Notes under the pieces: model-generated | Seen by the model: the letters and a program-made list of their open reading frames with translations, nothing else | What the model was told of the DNA's origin: nothing | Databases searched by the model: none | Shown: positions 14,346 to 28,068 of the stretch, piece after piece | Position numbering within the stretch: position 1 is the stretch's first letter | How the letters are laid out: every line of letters starts with the position of its first letter | Assembly (NCBI RefSeq): GCF_020184175.1 | Contig: NC_065531.1 | Coordinates: forward strand, 85,592,604 to 85,656,603 | Source of the DNA: Aphis gossypii | Taxonomy: Eukaryota > Arthropoda > Insecta > Hemiptera > Aphididae | Direction of reading: 5' to 3' | DNA: 64,000 nucleotides | Made by a program: the position numbers and the translations under genes

Positions 14346-17300
14346 ACTCATTCTCTCTCTTGGTATTTCGTTACATGTACTGTCTCAATTTGACAGTAAA
14401 TACCAATACTAGCTCGTTCTGTGATACTTGATAATTTGATACAGAGGGAAAAGAAAATTTGCCCAATATACAATTTAAACATGCGCAATGAATTTATTTT
14501 GAATAAAAAATATATGCTCAACTTGCAATGAAGTTTTGGTCTTTAATATAGGTAGGTAGCTAATAACTTTCACTGTCTATAGCATGTGTATAGGTATCCA
14601 TACTAAATTATGAAGTGTGTTTCCCTTGTAGGGAGAAGATTTATTTTATTACTTTATGACTTTTTTGTAACCCAAAATACTATAGAAATTTTCACTGATA
14701 AATTATTTTTAAGTATTTTTTAGACAAATCATAATTAATACTCGTATGTTTAGGAATTGAAGTTTGGTTTTCCAATCTTAGACAATTTACTATAATATTT
14801 TTAAAAAAAAATGTAATTAAAAATGTAATGGATACAGTGACTCCGTGATTTAACTTTGTTGTATGAATAATTTATAAGATAATATAATGTCTAAGTGATA
14901 GTATGTTATTAATTCCTAGATTTTTTTTAAGATATTTTATAATTGTTATTTGTTACTTAAATAATATAATATAAATAATAATATGATAATCTGATATACT
15001 ATTATAATAGGTAATATGTAATTAATAATTATATATGTTATTAAAATTATTTCAACCTACCAAACTACTATTATGTATTATCATTTATAATAACTTAAAG
15101 TCACACTTATTACAGTGGCCAACGCAATGATGAGGTAAGCTTACTTCTCAGTTTTTATTTTTTTAATCGAGTACATATTATATTCGGTCTCTTAACATTG
15201 ATAATATTTTATCAATATAACATAACAAGATCTTTTAAATAATTTTTTAGTTCATTTAATCGTATTATTTACTAAAAGAAAATTCAATCGTGTTTTTAAC
15301 AAAAATACACTAAATAAAAATTCTTAATCTTTTTTGCTTTTTTTTTTTTATTAAATTTAAAATTATATTTTGAACAAATATTTAATTATTGCCCTTTTTA
15401 ATTAGATAAAAGCATATTCGAAAACGTTTGTCGTATAAAAAATTATCCTCTTCAAATAAATAATTTGCATTGTCAATAAATGAGAAATAATATGTTTCAA
15501 ACTGTAAATTAAATAACACGTTTTCGAAATAAACCTACATTGAATGTGTACATTTTTAATTAGTGTCATATGGAAAATGTACATATAGGTACGTTTATTT
15601 TGATATCGCCTGCAAAGAAACTTATTTATTATAAAATAAACTAATTTTTGTGAGACTCGGTTTCTAAAAAATTGACAATTAAAATGTACATTTGAAATTA
15701 AGTCAGGATATTTTTTGTATAAATAAAAAATATTTTTTTGTCAAAGGTAGTTGAGCAACAGTTTATTTGGTATTAAACATAATCAATATTAATATTATAA
15801 TGTGAAAACTTTTTTAATCGTAAAATCCAAGTTTTTGACTATTTACATATAAGAATGATTTAATAATCAATAAAAAGAATCAACTTTTAATTCGAACTGT
15901 TTTGTCATTTGTAAAATTAGTATATAAGACGCTCATACAAAATATATTTTTGTGTTTGGAAACTATTGATGATATTTATAACATATTTATTTTTCCGTCC
16001 GTTCAAACAAATTTCTAAAATCTTTCTTACATATCAAATTAGTAAAGCACTCGATAACAAATATAGTTTTCTCACGTTTTCTTTTGTGTATGATGGTCGA
16101 TAAATATAATAAATACCTATTATAATATATATTATATTATTATCTTATCAACACAAATAAAATTATCCCCAAAACCCTGAACACTAAGCAGTTCCTACTC
16201 TGAGGACTAAATGATGGTGCACGATAATGGACTTACGAAATGTAATGTGTGTAATAATTACGCACGCACCACAACAAGCATATAAATATAGACCTCCTCC
16301 TGGTCACTAGGAAAACTTTGCCCTTTTTTCGTACCGACCCCGAACGATAAAAACACCCACAGGGAACGATAATTCGCGTGCACTTAACCTAGACCACACC
16401 CGGTCTTACCGTACACAGGACAACATCATCGTTCCGGCACGCAGCGACCGTGCACAACATATTTTGATTACCACGGCCACATCGTCGCCGCCATTATTAA
16501 TCTGTTTTGGCAAGAAGGACTTATCGGAAACGAAAGCAATTACAATCCTACTATGCTATCCTGAAAACGTTGGATTAAAAAAAAACCCCAATAATGATAA
16601 TTAAATGGTCGTTGAATCGTATATTACACGGTAAAATCAATGTGGAAAAATGTGAGTTTTTTGCATCGATACACGAACATTTCGTTTCGAAACTTTTGCA
16701 ACAATATTATTCTTTGTACGTGCACTCGTGTTTAATTGAACGCGATGACCGGTAGCAATTTTGGCGTATTAGGAATACTTACCATCACAGTTATTATGCA
16801 CTATATTACGTTTAAAATTGATATATATGGGCAATCATATATTCCCAGTTTTCAATGCTATAGGTTACGGAAAATCGTGAAAACTCATATAATAATATCA
16901 TATAAATACATGTTATGTTCTTTACCACTTTTGCCGCTTAACATTGTTATACATTATGCAATCATTCGTAAAATAGTTGTTAATAGTGCGTCTTATAAGT
17001 TTTAAATGAAAATGTTGGTAAACGAGGAGTTTATGCTCATTAGCAGCCATGTATAAAGTACTAGTATATAAAAGTTTTTTCCTCTCCGAATGGTTGTGTT
17101 CAAACTGTTGGAACGCTTTTTATGTACCTGATACAGATAAATCGTATTAAACGTTACTACACGCAGTGCTTAATTGTTGTATACGTATATTATATGCATT
17201 GCACGTTGACTGTGAACTAAATGGAAATTATATGTAATGTAGACAAAATTTTAATTAATTGTGTTTTTATTCAACTATGCTATTTTCTCGAACATTTGAA

Positions 17301-18035
17301 TAAATTAAAAAAAAAAACAAGATACGATATCGTCACATAGCATCATTATTCACATTTTAAAGCCTTCCTAGGTACATCCTAGTTATAAGCGTTGACCTCT
17401 CTTAACTTTTCTTAATCGTTTCAATATATAAATACATTGTACATAAACACAGAATATTTAATATAATTCAATTATCAGTCAAATTGCAAGTCCCTCGGGG
17501 CTTTTTGACATTTTAATTATAAAGAAAATAATCAAAAACTATTTCATTACAAATTGATTTCTGTACATTTTACACATTTATTTAGGTAAATAAGTATAAA
17601 ATAAAACATACCAATATAAATATAATATTTTTTACTTCGTTTAGAGTTTGAAATATTTCAATATCTATTCAAATATTTTATATTATTTATTTAATTTCTT
17701 TTAAATAATATTTTACATGTTGTAATTACATATTATGACCTGTGAATTTTCTTTTGCTTTGTTATATGTTATAGTACTGTATATTATATTATGATGTAAT
17801 AGAAATTTATTTAGTGTATAGTTTCGTTTTTTTTTTTTCAATTATTTTCCACTGTTGTGTTTTCTTACAGTTGATTGGACCTCAATTCATTATGGCCATA
17901 CAACCGTCGCTAGTCGACCGATGGACTGAGGAAATGCATTCGGCGTGGACAGCATTGTTTTTGAACATGGCGTACATTATGAAAGGTTCGATGGCAGCCG
18001 AAGAAAGGTTCAAAGTAAAGAAAACTGCCACTTAA
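12453..18035 (+). CDS. Globin, 3' part of gene (two exons, 5' exons missing)
   Basis: Two plus-strand exons (12453-12573 and 17871-18035) join in phase 0 to give the last 94 residues of a single-domain globin, which would bind haem and O2 in the cytoplasm. The first begins VMAFVQKAVARL, a typical globin E-F region. Next comes LLRDLGKKHYHYGAK, where the His after GKK sits at the place of the proximal haem-ligating His (F8). The second carries the G-H helices (LIGPQFIMAIQPSLVD, then the WTALFLNMAYIMKG region) and a basic tail ending KKTAT. The A-E helices with the distal ligand are absent. The first base of exon 12453 completes a codon begun in an earlier exon, so at least one coding exon lies upstream. 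I could not find it in 1-12450, so it is probably outside the window. Family membership is clear. Which insect globin class it belongs to cannot be settled from this half. Confidence 0.85.
13034..13083. repeat. (ATTT)n tetranucleotide repeat
   Basis: A tandem ATTT tract of roughly twelve units with two or three substitutions, in the 5' part of the globin intron. Confidence 0.9.
13649..13683. repeat. (TC)n microsatellite
   Basis: A near-perfect TC dinucleotide tract in the globin intron, purely polypyrimidine on the plus strand. It lies about 600 bp before a second CT tract. Confidence 0.95.
13927..13959. repeat. Imperfect hairpin in globin intron
   Basis: TCACCTGAGGCA and TGCCTAGGTGA can pair with a single bulged base around a loop of about ten bases. 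Upstream at 13780-13840 a similar string (GGTTTATACTTTATAG) partly resembles GGCTTTATACTTTACT just before the hairpin, so the two may be diverged halves of an old duplication. Confidence 0.5.
14295..14340. repeat. (CT)n microsatellite
   Basis: A near-perfect CT tract of about 23 units in the globin intron, followed by a degenerate CACTCACTCATTCTCTCT extension to about 14360. It has the same strand polarity as the tract at 13649-13683. Confidence 0.95.
16180..16760 (+). promoter_or_regulatory. CpG-rich island with core-promoter motifs inside the globin intron
   Basis: This stretch is clearly richer in G+C and CpG than the surrounding intron. It holds a TATAAATA at 16281-16288 and, about 25 bp on, TCACT at 16304-16308, which resembles an insect initiator. 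GCGTG (16376-16380) and ACGTG (16718-16722) match the core of HIF-type hypoxia response elements. A stop-free frame of about 97 codons runs from about 16312 to 16605 without an ATG and resembles no family I know. An ATGTGGAAAAAT followed by GTGAGT near 16651 would make a possible short first exon in phase with the last globin exon. An alternative promoter or intronic enhancer is the simplest reading, and it is an inference. Confidence 0.4.
17871..18035 (+). CDS. Globin terminal exon (G-H helices, stop)
   Basis: The exon follows a pyrimidine-rich acceptor (GTTTTCTTACAG) and reads 54 codons to a TAA at 18033-18035. It encodes LIGPQFIMAIQPSLVDRW onward, matching the globin G and H helices, with an amphipathic H helix (WTALFLNMAYIMKG) and a short charged tail. 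An open frame extends upstream through the intron to an ATG near 17814, but the polypyrimidine tract and acceptor show that those leading residues are intron read-through. Confidence 0.87.
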   Translation: MIGPQFIMAIQPSLVDRWTEEMHSAWTALFLNMAYIMKGSMAAEERFKVKKTAT

Positions 18036-18418
18036 CCGACCAGTCACCATTTGTACACACCAATGATTATTATTTTTGTTTTGTGAATTAATGTTTTTGT
18101 TCTATTTTTATTTTATAACGATACAACGTTTATCTATTCAATACAATTGGACTTAGACAAGATTATTATTATTATTCGCAACGTAAGTTTTGTTAGACAT
18201 TTATATTACATTATATTATTATTATATTATAGAAATCGCACGATATTTTCTTCGTTAAAGTCAATATCTTACGAAACAACGGCATTGTTTGTACAGCAAA
18301 TAATAGTTAAATTCAAATATATATATAATAGTTATAATAATATTATATTGTAACGATGTAGGTATTATTGCATTAATGTGAACGGTTATGACCATGTTAT
18401 TATACTGCTTGGAATTAA

Positions 18419-18424
18419 AATAAA
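18419..18424 (+). terminator. Polyadenylation signal candidate of the globin gene
   Basis: A canonical AATAAA lies 384 bp after the globin stop codon and is the first one I see downstream on this strand. In DNA this AT-rich the hexamer also occurs by chance, so the assignment rests mainly on position. The implied 3' UTR (18036 to about 18445) is AT-rich and includes ATT repeats. Confidence 0.45.
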
Positions 18425-21400
18425 AACAACATGATATTGACATGAATGGCGTTTAAATATTGCAATATGATTTATCCTTTTTAATCTGAAATTATTGGTA
18501 CCTAATTTATTATTTATATTAATATTCATTAACAAAAGTTAATAAGACATTATTCAAATCATCACTAAAGTCGACACAAAGTAAAAAAATACATAATAAT
18601 ATGAATATGGTTTTTATCCCATCGACATTATAAATTTGTGTTGAACGAAACAAACTTATAATTGGCTTTTAATTTTAAATTGATAGAAAATTAGAAAATA
18701 AAGTCTTAAAAAATAAACTTCACTCTATATACCATTCGACAGCTTTTATACCTAACGTTAAAAATGTTTCATTCCGACACATGTGTACGTTTTCAACATT
18801 TTTACCATGGTAATACATTATTGATACTACATAAATAATTTATATAGTGATCGGTCAAATGATATAAATTTATAATATATTTTATAAGGTTATTTTAAGC
18901 CCAAAAAAAAAAAAAAAATAATAATAAATAAATAAATAATAATAATAATATTTCCGAGTAAAAATAATAATACTGCCTTGCGTATGAATAGTATTTTAAA
19001 TTCATATAACTTCTTTTTCGTCATTAAATGTATAATGTAAATATTGTTTGAAATTAAAATATTATATTTAGTAACATTAATATTATTACTTCGTGTCAAA
19101 CAACCACAATTAGATGAATATGAACAAATTATAATAAATCATACGTAAATAAGTAAAATAAATATTTACAATTCACAATCTATATAGATATAAATTATTA
19201 AATATGATAAAATAAAATAAAATAGATAAATTGATCAATACATAAAATTAGAAATATAAATAAAGTTTGGAATGGATATAAATGTATGGTAACATAGTTA
19301 TCAGCGTTACAAATTAACATTAATAAAAATCATACCTTAATGTTACTAAAATATCTATTTAAAAATCTCACACTGGACAAATTAATTAAGCTAATACAAT
19401 ATATTATTATGTATAAAACTATAAAAATGTAGTATACACATTAAGCTTTAAATTATGATTATAACCTACAGGGTTCAAGACTTAAATATTCATTTTTTTT
19501 TTTACTTAACTTAAAATCTATCAAAGCATCATAAAAATAAATGTCAAGTACAACCATTTATTTTTTATATTTAAAATTTGTTAATGCATTTGTTTTTGTT
19601 TTTTTTTTTTTTATGTTATTTTTTTGCGTTTTTGCATACTTTCTATTTTGAGTTAACGCAGATGCTACCATCTGACAAAAATCTGATTTTTTTTCTCTAT
19701 TATTTTTTCCGATATGTGCTTACGATGGAACTTCACCTTTCGCCTTTATAATCAATATTCGTTTATAGTTAATACCATTGATTTAAACTATTTAATTGCT
19801 GTTGGTTAATACTCAATAGTGATTTAATGTGATCACATCTAGATTTAATGCCTGATACTTTAACTAAATTATAATATTTGAAACATTTAATTAATTTTCA
19901 CAAAATCTATGTATTATTTATTAACGATAGATTATAAATGCCAAACAAAATACTATATAACTACCAACATTGTCAGTATACACAGATAGGTAATTGATAA
20001 TAAATAAAAACTATAGATCTTTAAAACTATATGAAACCCTAATCACGTTTTTCACCAATGCGGACATCAAAAAATAACTTCTCCAATCGATTATAGATGT
20101 TAAAGAAACTACAAGCACACATTGCAAACTGACGCTTCTATCATACTAATAAAAATTCCCAACTACAATTTTATTTTTTTTAATTTTTTTTTTCAAACAA
20201 AAATGTCTAGTCTGCAGTCTTACATATTTTTTTCTTCGTCGCTCCATGCTCATAATTGTATAATACTAGATAGTTAATATACAACTCCGTTTTTATAAAT
20301 ATTTCAATAAATATAACACAATACAGTTAAAAATTAGATACCTATTAAGTACATTACTATTATTATTTTGTGGAAAAAATACCTCAAATCTTAACTTTAG
20401 CATCTAAAAAAAATGTGTATAATTGATACTTAGTGAGATGTAGTTAAAAGTAAACATTATCAGTACTTTTTTAATCATTTGAAAAAAAAAACGGAAAAAA
20501 AATCAGGAATACAACTGAAAATTGTATGCAAAACCAATTTCCTATTTTGTTGTAATTCAAAAACATAAACCACGAATACTTAAAATTTACTTACCTAACG
20601 TGATTTATAAGTCACAATCAAACAAACTTAGAATCGTTCTTCGTAGCCAATTCAACTCAAATTTAACATATAGGTATATTACAATATGACTTACTCAATA
20701 AAGAAGTGCAATCTATAATATGTAGGTGACTATGTACCCTAGTTATATAAAAAATGTACAACTAAATTTAAGGGGCAATTTTAACTTGAAAATTTTAACA
20801 TCAAACTGTAACATACCTACCTACCAGAAATTTATTTTTAATAAATATATTTTATATTATACTACCTAATTATATTGGATATAATATATTTTATTTATTA
20901 ATGATAGACAGGGCCAAACATTACAGAACGAATATATCTTAGTAGAATATGCGCAGAATCATATTAATTAAGAATAGCATAATTGATCGCAAATTAAGCA
21001 AAGAGCTGGTTTGAAATCCATTAGCTATAGGCGCATTAAATGGTCAAATGGAAGATTTCTGTTTTAGTGAAGTACATATTACAATACAGTAAATACACTA
21101 CAATGACTTACTCAATTACTAAATACACTCAATACTAGAACGGTCATACTTACTTTTCCCCATTTAACACTTTCTAATTTATATTATTATTTATATTTGG
21201 AATTTTCTTTAGGCTTCTAGGTACGGTGGCAAACGCATATTCAGCAAACAAAAATTTTTTAACAATATTCAACTATGAATTTCTTCACATCCAAAGCTAA
21301 AATAAAACAATATTGCTGAAAATGTGGGGTTCTTTATTTTTCCAGTAGTGTTAAATTGAAATTCGTGGTGTACAATAGTGTACAATATAATGAAAATAAG

Positions 21401-24400
21401 AAACGAAATTAAAATGAATGTGAGAGACCGATGGTAGCAAATTACGTATAACCAGTAACCACACCGCGTAGCAGACCACCAGTTAATTATTATCTGCCCA
21501 GCAGAATCGTTACAATTCTAATTTCCTTATCATAGTTGTATGGAACTTATATAAGTAATGTGATTATTTGGCTTAACTTATTGTACAAGCGTGAAGCGAT
21601 AAAACGAACTAATTTATTTTCTTATGTTTGCGTATTTGAGTATTTCAACTTACTCGAGTATGAAATTTAATTATTAATTCCATAAAAACTATTAAAACGT
21701 GCCTTAAAAGCGATTCAATTTTTTATAGAAACGTTGATGTTAAAAAAGTGTTAGTAGAACTTTTTGGATCTTTAACACTTCTTTATTTTAATTAAATTTA
21801 CAACACCTAATACAAAAACAAAATATAAAACTTAAAGATGAGTCATAAATAAAGATAATTAAAACAAAAGAAATTTTGATGTAACTCTAATTGACCAATA
21901 ATAAGTCACCTTTCTGATAATCGTTGTAGGAATATAAAGACGTTATTACCATCTTAAATTGAACGATTTACAATTGGAACGAATGAAAAATACCTAAGGG
22001 CTATTGGAGCAAACAATACTTCTTTATGTTATACTCGTACTTGAAAAATGTAAAAAATAACCTAAAAATGCTAAAATAGGGATAACAAAAGTTTCACGTT
22101 TGAAGTATCTGTTACACGAAATGAATATGTACTTGAAATTTATTGTCCTAGAATATTCAAAAAACAATGCACTTTACATTTAAATCCGGCCTTTATAATT
22201 TATTATCGTTATGTAACTTATAACTCATTTAAATATATTTGAATCATAGTGAAAAACGATTAAATTTGTATTTTACCGTACAAATATATTATTGTTATTT
22301 AGTTCATCAATAGTTATTATTATTTAGCATAACATTTCAAATATTTAATGCAACTCTTTTAGATACTTGTAAGTGCTTAACCTTTAATAATTTTGCATCG
22401 ACAATACCTGAAGATCAATGGAATATAATAAACAATTTATTTTCAAATGATATATTTTATAAATAAAATATTTTTTTATTTATTTTGCATTTTATTTTCC
22501 AACACGGAAATGTATGTTAAAAAAAAGTATTTTCTAACTTATTTTCTCTACTTTCTATTAAATAAATGAATCGTTTAAATATAACATAATAAAATAAATT
22601 CAATTTGTAACGTCCGTTGTTATTAAAACGAACCGCAGTCACCCTTCTCCGATTTATACTATTTTTGTACAACAATAAATCCTTTTTTCCATTCTTCGTC
22701 AACACAACAAAATTCAAAAAAAGTCAAAAGGTTTAAAATTGTTTGGTCATTGTGATCACGACCTTTTAAATAGTATACTGAAAATACCTTTAAAATCCAT
22801 TTCGAAAATGCTTCACACTATTAACGACTTAAAGGTACCTAGAAAAGAATATATACATCTGAGATTAAGTTAAAAACCTTTTTAGGGAAAAAGTCTTTTG
22901 TATTATATATAACATAAGCTGCCAAATTAATGTTACCATGATTTTTACCCACACTTAAAAATTGAAATACTATATATAAATACGAGAAAAAATAATAAAA
23001 TATAATAATATAAATTTCAATAACCCAATACATACCTATATATTATAATAAATTTGTTTTTAATATTATTATTTATTACAAATTATTGAATGCAATACAC
23101 GTAAAAGTCAAACTGTATTAATACCTATAGGGTTTAAAATGTTCAAATCATTGTTAATTCTACCGGTTCAACTTTTCTCATAAAATCATGGTTGATGTCT
23201 TTTAAAGTATAATACTATGAATATTAAATACAGTATCAAAATTTATATAAATACACGGTTTATAAAACGTCGAACAAATACTTATTCGTTTATGATTCAT
23301 GCAGTCATGTCCCATGCAGGTCTCCAGGTGATGAAAAAAAGTGTAGATAAAACGGTATTGATTAAAATGACGTTTATTATAATACCTATCTTGTGTTATA
23401 TTATTATGTTTTGCAAGCTCCCGGGAAAAAATGTGTCTGCAAATCCTCTAGGGTCAAATCGCAATCATAAATCTACCAGGGTTTTAATACTTTTTCATTG
23501 CGATACTCTTATTTAAGCTCAACACAAAGGGAAAATACATCCGTTACCGACCCTCGCATTGTCATCCCCGATTTAATGACAAACAAATTTTATCGGATTT
23601 ATTTAAACAGCCTGATAAATTTTTAAAATTCTTGTTCAAAATATATTACAACATCGACGATGTTATAGCTGTGGGAATGTCATCATCAGATAAACAATAA
23701 CCGCTAAGTATTTGTTGAATAATAAATGCATTGTTATTATTATAACTACTAGTTAATACTTTTTATTTTTTTTTCTAATTAAACTTTTAAACTTTAGTTA
23801 AAAATCTTGTTTCATTATAAATAAAAAAATTCTTCATTTATATTACAAAACAATATATATATATTATGTTCGCGAATGATGACAATATAACAAACATAAA
23901 TAAAAGATATAGTTCTCAACTATAAAAGGTCAAGTTTCTAATAAAAACACAAATTAATGCTTGTTAGATTTATTATTCGTATCTCATAACAAATAACATT
24001 TCTATTGTATATTTTGTTACTGACATCGGTTCATAAAAATAAAACATATAGTTATATATGTTTATTTTGTTATCTATGTAACAAATTGAATCTATAACGA
24101 TTTGAAACGTTTGAATGGTTTTTTTTTTAATAAACGTAACAATTTATTAGTTATTCAACTTGTAAGATGAAGATTAATACTTTGTTTTTAATACATATTT
24201 CCAGGAAAAAAAAATACCAATAAACTAAAAATATACGCTTACTAAGTAGTTAGTCAAAATGAAATTTACTTGTTATAGCATACAAACAGGTATCTGTTTT
24301 TTCACGAAATTGTTAAACATATGAAGCGTCTGTGTTTGTGTGAAAAATTTCTAATAATTAGTCCAGTAGTTTCAAAAACACAGTTTGACACAGTTTTACC

Positions 24401-27400
24401 ATACACCTAGTGCTGTACGAAGATACCAAAAAATTTAATTATTATAATAGGTAGTATAACATTATATTTAAAATCAAATCTATTAAACCGACATAACTTT
24501 CTAATGAGCCTAATTGAGGACTCCTCCGCGCTACCAGTGGTAACAGCTTTAAACTTGATTAATAAATGTATACCTACTATTATGAAAACGAGATTAATTT
24601 ATTAGTATATTTATTGTTATGCGTGCATGATACACATGTATATCCATACAATAAGCGTAGATTTAATTTTGCAAACGAATTTAACGTGTTTCTAACGTAA
24701 TTTCACGTATATATTGTTACGATGCGTAAACCTGACGGAGTACTAAAATATTATTAATATATAAATTATAAATGTAAGCACTATGTAAGTACTACACAAT
24801 TTATATATTATATATATTATAATATATAGCCTAATCTTAGCCTAAAGAATACCTATTATACAAGTATTTACAACAAAATTAATAAATATTATTAATAAGA
24901 CAATAATGGCGACAACAAAGTGACACAGTATTTAATGTTATAGACAACTTCCATATAATTTAATACTTTGATATCTACTTGATAAAAAAAAATAAAAAAC
25001 GTTATAGGTAGGTACTACATTGTATGCTTATAACTAAATTACAACTTATTATGAAGTATAATTTAAATTTTTAACATGATGATGGTTTATATTTTATGAA
25101 ATTACAATTTAACAATTTATATATTATTAAACGAGCTAATAATAACGTTAGATCATTACCGTAAATATGCAGTTATATAAGTAAATACCTACTCCCCGCT
25201 TTTACATAATATTACATACAGATTTCCAGCAAGTATGATGACGTTTTAAGAACCACGCGTAACCACAAGAAGGGTATATTGTGTATATATTATATGATAC
25301 TTAAAATATACTTTATAATAATACCTTTAAAACACACAAAAATCTAACCTATATTTAATCAATCATTGTCTCACAAGACGTTTCGATTTATTATATGTAT
25401 TAAGTTACAGTTAATTTAATTTAATCAAAATGTAATATAATATTATAGATTTAGATCTTAAAATAGGTACAACAAGAGTATAATTTATGAATTTCTTACA
25501 CAAACGTTATATGAGTAAGAAAATATTTCTGTAACAAAAAATTCTAAGCACCATTCTTTTTTTATCCACTTTCTACTCGAAGAAAACACCAATCTTATAA
25601 TATGTATTTTAAACTATAAAATATAACTATCCATCCATAGAAAGAAAAACATAACTTTAGACTAGCTTTGAGTAGGTATATACGTGTGCAAGTAGTTATA
25701 TTTTATTTACACTAAACCAATAAAGCTCACGACATAACTCAATTTTTTTGCTGAGTTAAGTAAACAAATATTTATTACGAAAACGTATCGACCGAAGACT
25801 GCAACATTAGTTTAAGGGGATTGGACCATGGATGTTTTTTAGGAGTGTGGTATAGGCAATATTCTAAGTGCTATTTATACTGTTATATTTTGTATATTAT
25901 ATGATAAACGACCGCCTTCCACCATAATGTAACGAGTCATGTGCATCGGCAGTGTTCCCGAATTTCTTCTCAAATAAAAATATGATATGTACCTATCTGA
26001 ATTATTGGTTCCCATATAACTTTAAAAGCATGTATCTGAATTATTTACAGCTGATTAGAATTAGTTGGCATTAAAATTTAATTATTATAATACGATCACT
26101 GATTGAATGTGTAATATTTATATCAGCTTAATATAGGTAGTAATAATTTAATATGCAATAACTATTGTAAAATAACTATAGAGCTGAAGTGTATAAATCG
26201 AAAACGGGTAATTACCTAACATGCTTTGTTTTTAATAGATGTTACATAGTATTGACATTTAAATAGTTTACATAAAAACTGTTTTATTTGTAACGTTTTT
26301 CCACATCCCAATAAATTATTACGTATGTATACTAAAAGTATAGGTAATCGGTTTGTATAATGACATTGTATTAATATTGGCACCATGTGAGTACAATAAA
26401 ACATTTTTCACTCCACTGGCCATCATTTTAAATCGCTACGTGGTGTGTAGCTGAAAGTTTTAAAAATAACATGGAGGGTATGCGTGTCAATTTATACCGA
26501 AAATTCAGAAACATCTATCTGTATAATAATATATAGATATTCCATTCGCGTGCAACAATTTTACATCGAGTTTCACTCATACGCGGATCGAAGCGCACGC
26601 ATATAGTTAAGAATTAAGTCTATAAGTCATTAAAATATATATTATTTTCTTTACGTGGATAATAGATCTTTGAATGGAGCATTTGTGTATACATTAATAT
26701 ATATATTATACCTAATATATAGTTAACTTCAAAGTTCAAACGTAATTTAAAATTTTTATATTTCGTTTTCTATTGTATTATTATATTATACGTTTAAATA
26801 AAAAGATTTAAAAAAACACTATTTCGTTTTTAAGGGTACGTATTATGGCATGACACTATTTTTTACGCGTGACATAATACAGCTGACAGCTGATATTTTC
26901 TTATTATTCTATAGAAACCAATAATATCTTTTGTATTTTATGGCACTACATACTGATCGCATAAGTTAACAATAATTTGGATTCCAGTTATTTTCACTTT
27001 ATATGAAAATTGCGAGATTAGAACGCTAGAAAATACATATTTATATAATATTATACCGATAGATAACAGATGAGTAAATATAAACACCATTAGTATTAAT
27101 GTATTTTCCTTATATACGTATAATAACTTATATAATAGGTAGTGAAGTAAGTTATTTTGATAAAGAAAATCGCGATAAAAATTTTTATCATTAAAACTAT
27201 CCTCATATAAACTGATAATCTGGATGCAAGCAATCAGGACTTAAAATGTTTTTTTTTTTTTATCGTAGTACCTAAATTAAAAGAATATTACCATAAAATC
27301 TGAAAGTCAATTAAGTATAAAACCTATTTATTAAGAATAAAATAATTTAAAGATTTTTAAAGAAAATTGAAAACTTTTACAAACTTTAATGTTGTTGTAA

Positions 27401-28060
27401 AATGTTCGGTTGAATTATTTAATTATAAAATAAAAAAAAATACATAAAGTTGATCATATATTGGGTTGGCTAATCTGATTTTAACGAAGAAAATCCCATA
27501 ATACGCATTGATGAGTGACGGCTTAGGGCTGTGTCAAATAAGGCACCGTTTCACTTAAAATTTGAGGTAATATTGATATATTGCTTAATATTTATAATTT
27601 TTTATTTTTATACATAAAAATTAGGATTGCACCCAAGTAAATAGGGCACACATAGAGCATAACATAACACATAATATACTGTGTAACGATATTTAAACAA
27701 CAAGTATGAGCTGAAGAGTGAAGGTATATATTAAGGAAAGAGTGATCCTCTTTTAATGGTTATATAAAATAGGATTTGCTTAATATTAAAGTAAAATTAA
27801 CCTATCGAAAGTCTAAATTCCAAATTATTTAAGATTTAAATCATTTTCACCTAACTCGTGCATTTATTTGGAAAAAAGTTTGGATTTTTTAAATAATACA
27901 TAAATGTTTAAAATTTAATTTTAAATATCATATATAAAAAAGGTTAATATTACCCAATGCCTAAATATGTCAATTGACTATAAATAAATAGTATTCCATA
28001 TATTTTAACTATTTACCAAATAATAAACACTTAAATTACGTATATGCTAGTATGTACCTA
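18425..28060. other. Intergenic AT-rich region
   Basis: No exon with convincing splice borders was found. Open frames of up to 99 codons (for example 23217-23516 on the plus strand) are Ile/Asn/Tyr-rich with no motifs. Slightly GC-richer patches at about 21430-21500 and 26540-26600 have no readable frame. Confidence 0.5.
18901..18952. repeat. A-run and (AAT)n low-complexity tract
   Basis: About fifteen A residues followed by ATAATAATAAATAAATAAAT and more AAT units. The minus-strand open frame here is a product of this low complexity. Confidence 0.85.
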
Positions 28061-28068
28061 CTAGATTG
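28061..28068. repeat. Left target-site duplication of the 601-bp hAT element
   Basis: CTAGATTG, identical to the copy at 28670-28677 on the other side of the element. Confidence 0.85.

Larger units (their letters stand above)
12574..17870 (+). other. Globin intron, 5.3 kb, phase 0
   Basis: The intron runs from GTGAGT to TTACAG. It is mostly AT-rich, but contains an (ATTT)n tract near 13034-13083, (TC)n at 13649-13683, (CT)n at 14295-14340, an imperfect hairpin at 13927-13959, a 19-nt exon-like segment at 15116-15134 and a CpG-rich island at about 16180-16760. No further globin-coding sequence is needed between the flanking exons, because the protein reads smoothly across the junction (KYVD to LIGP). 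Confidence 0.75.

Noticed and set aside
17814..17870. ATG-initiated extension of the last globin exon frame
   Set aside because: These codons lie in the polypyrimidine tract before the TTACAG acceptor and are intron read-through.
23217..23516. Plus-strand 99-codon frame
   Set aside because: It is rich in Ile, Lys and Asn, has no domain, and lies in ordinary AT-rich sequence.
27468..27500. TTGGGTTGGCTAATCTGAT, resembling a mariner terminal repeat
   Set aside because: No inverted partner was found nearby and there is no TA duplication or transposase trace.
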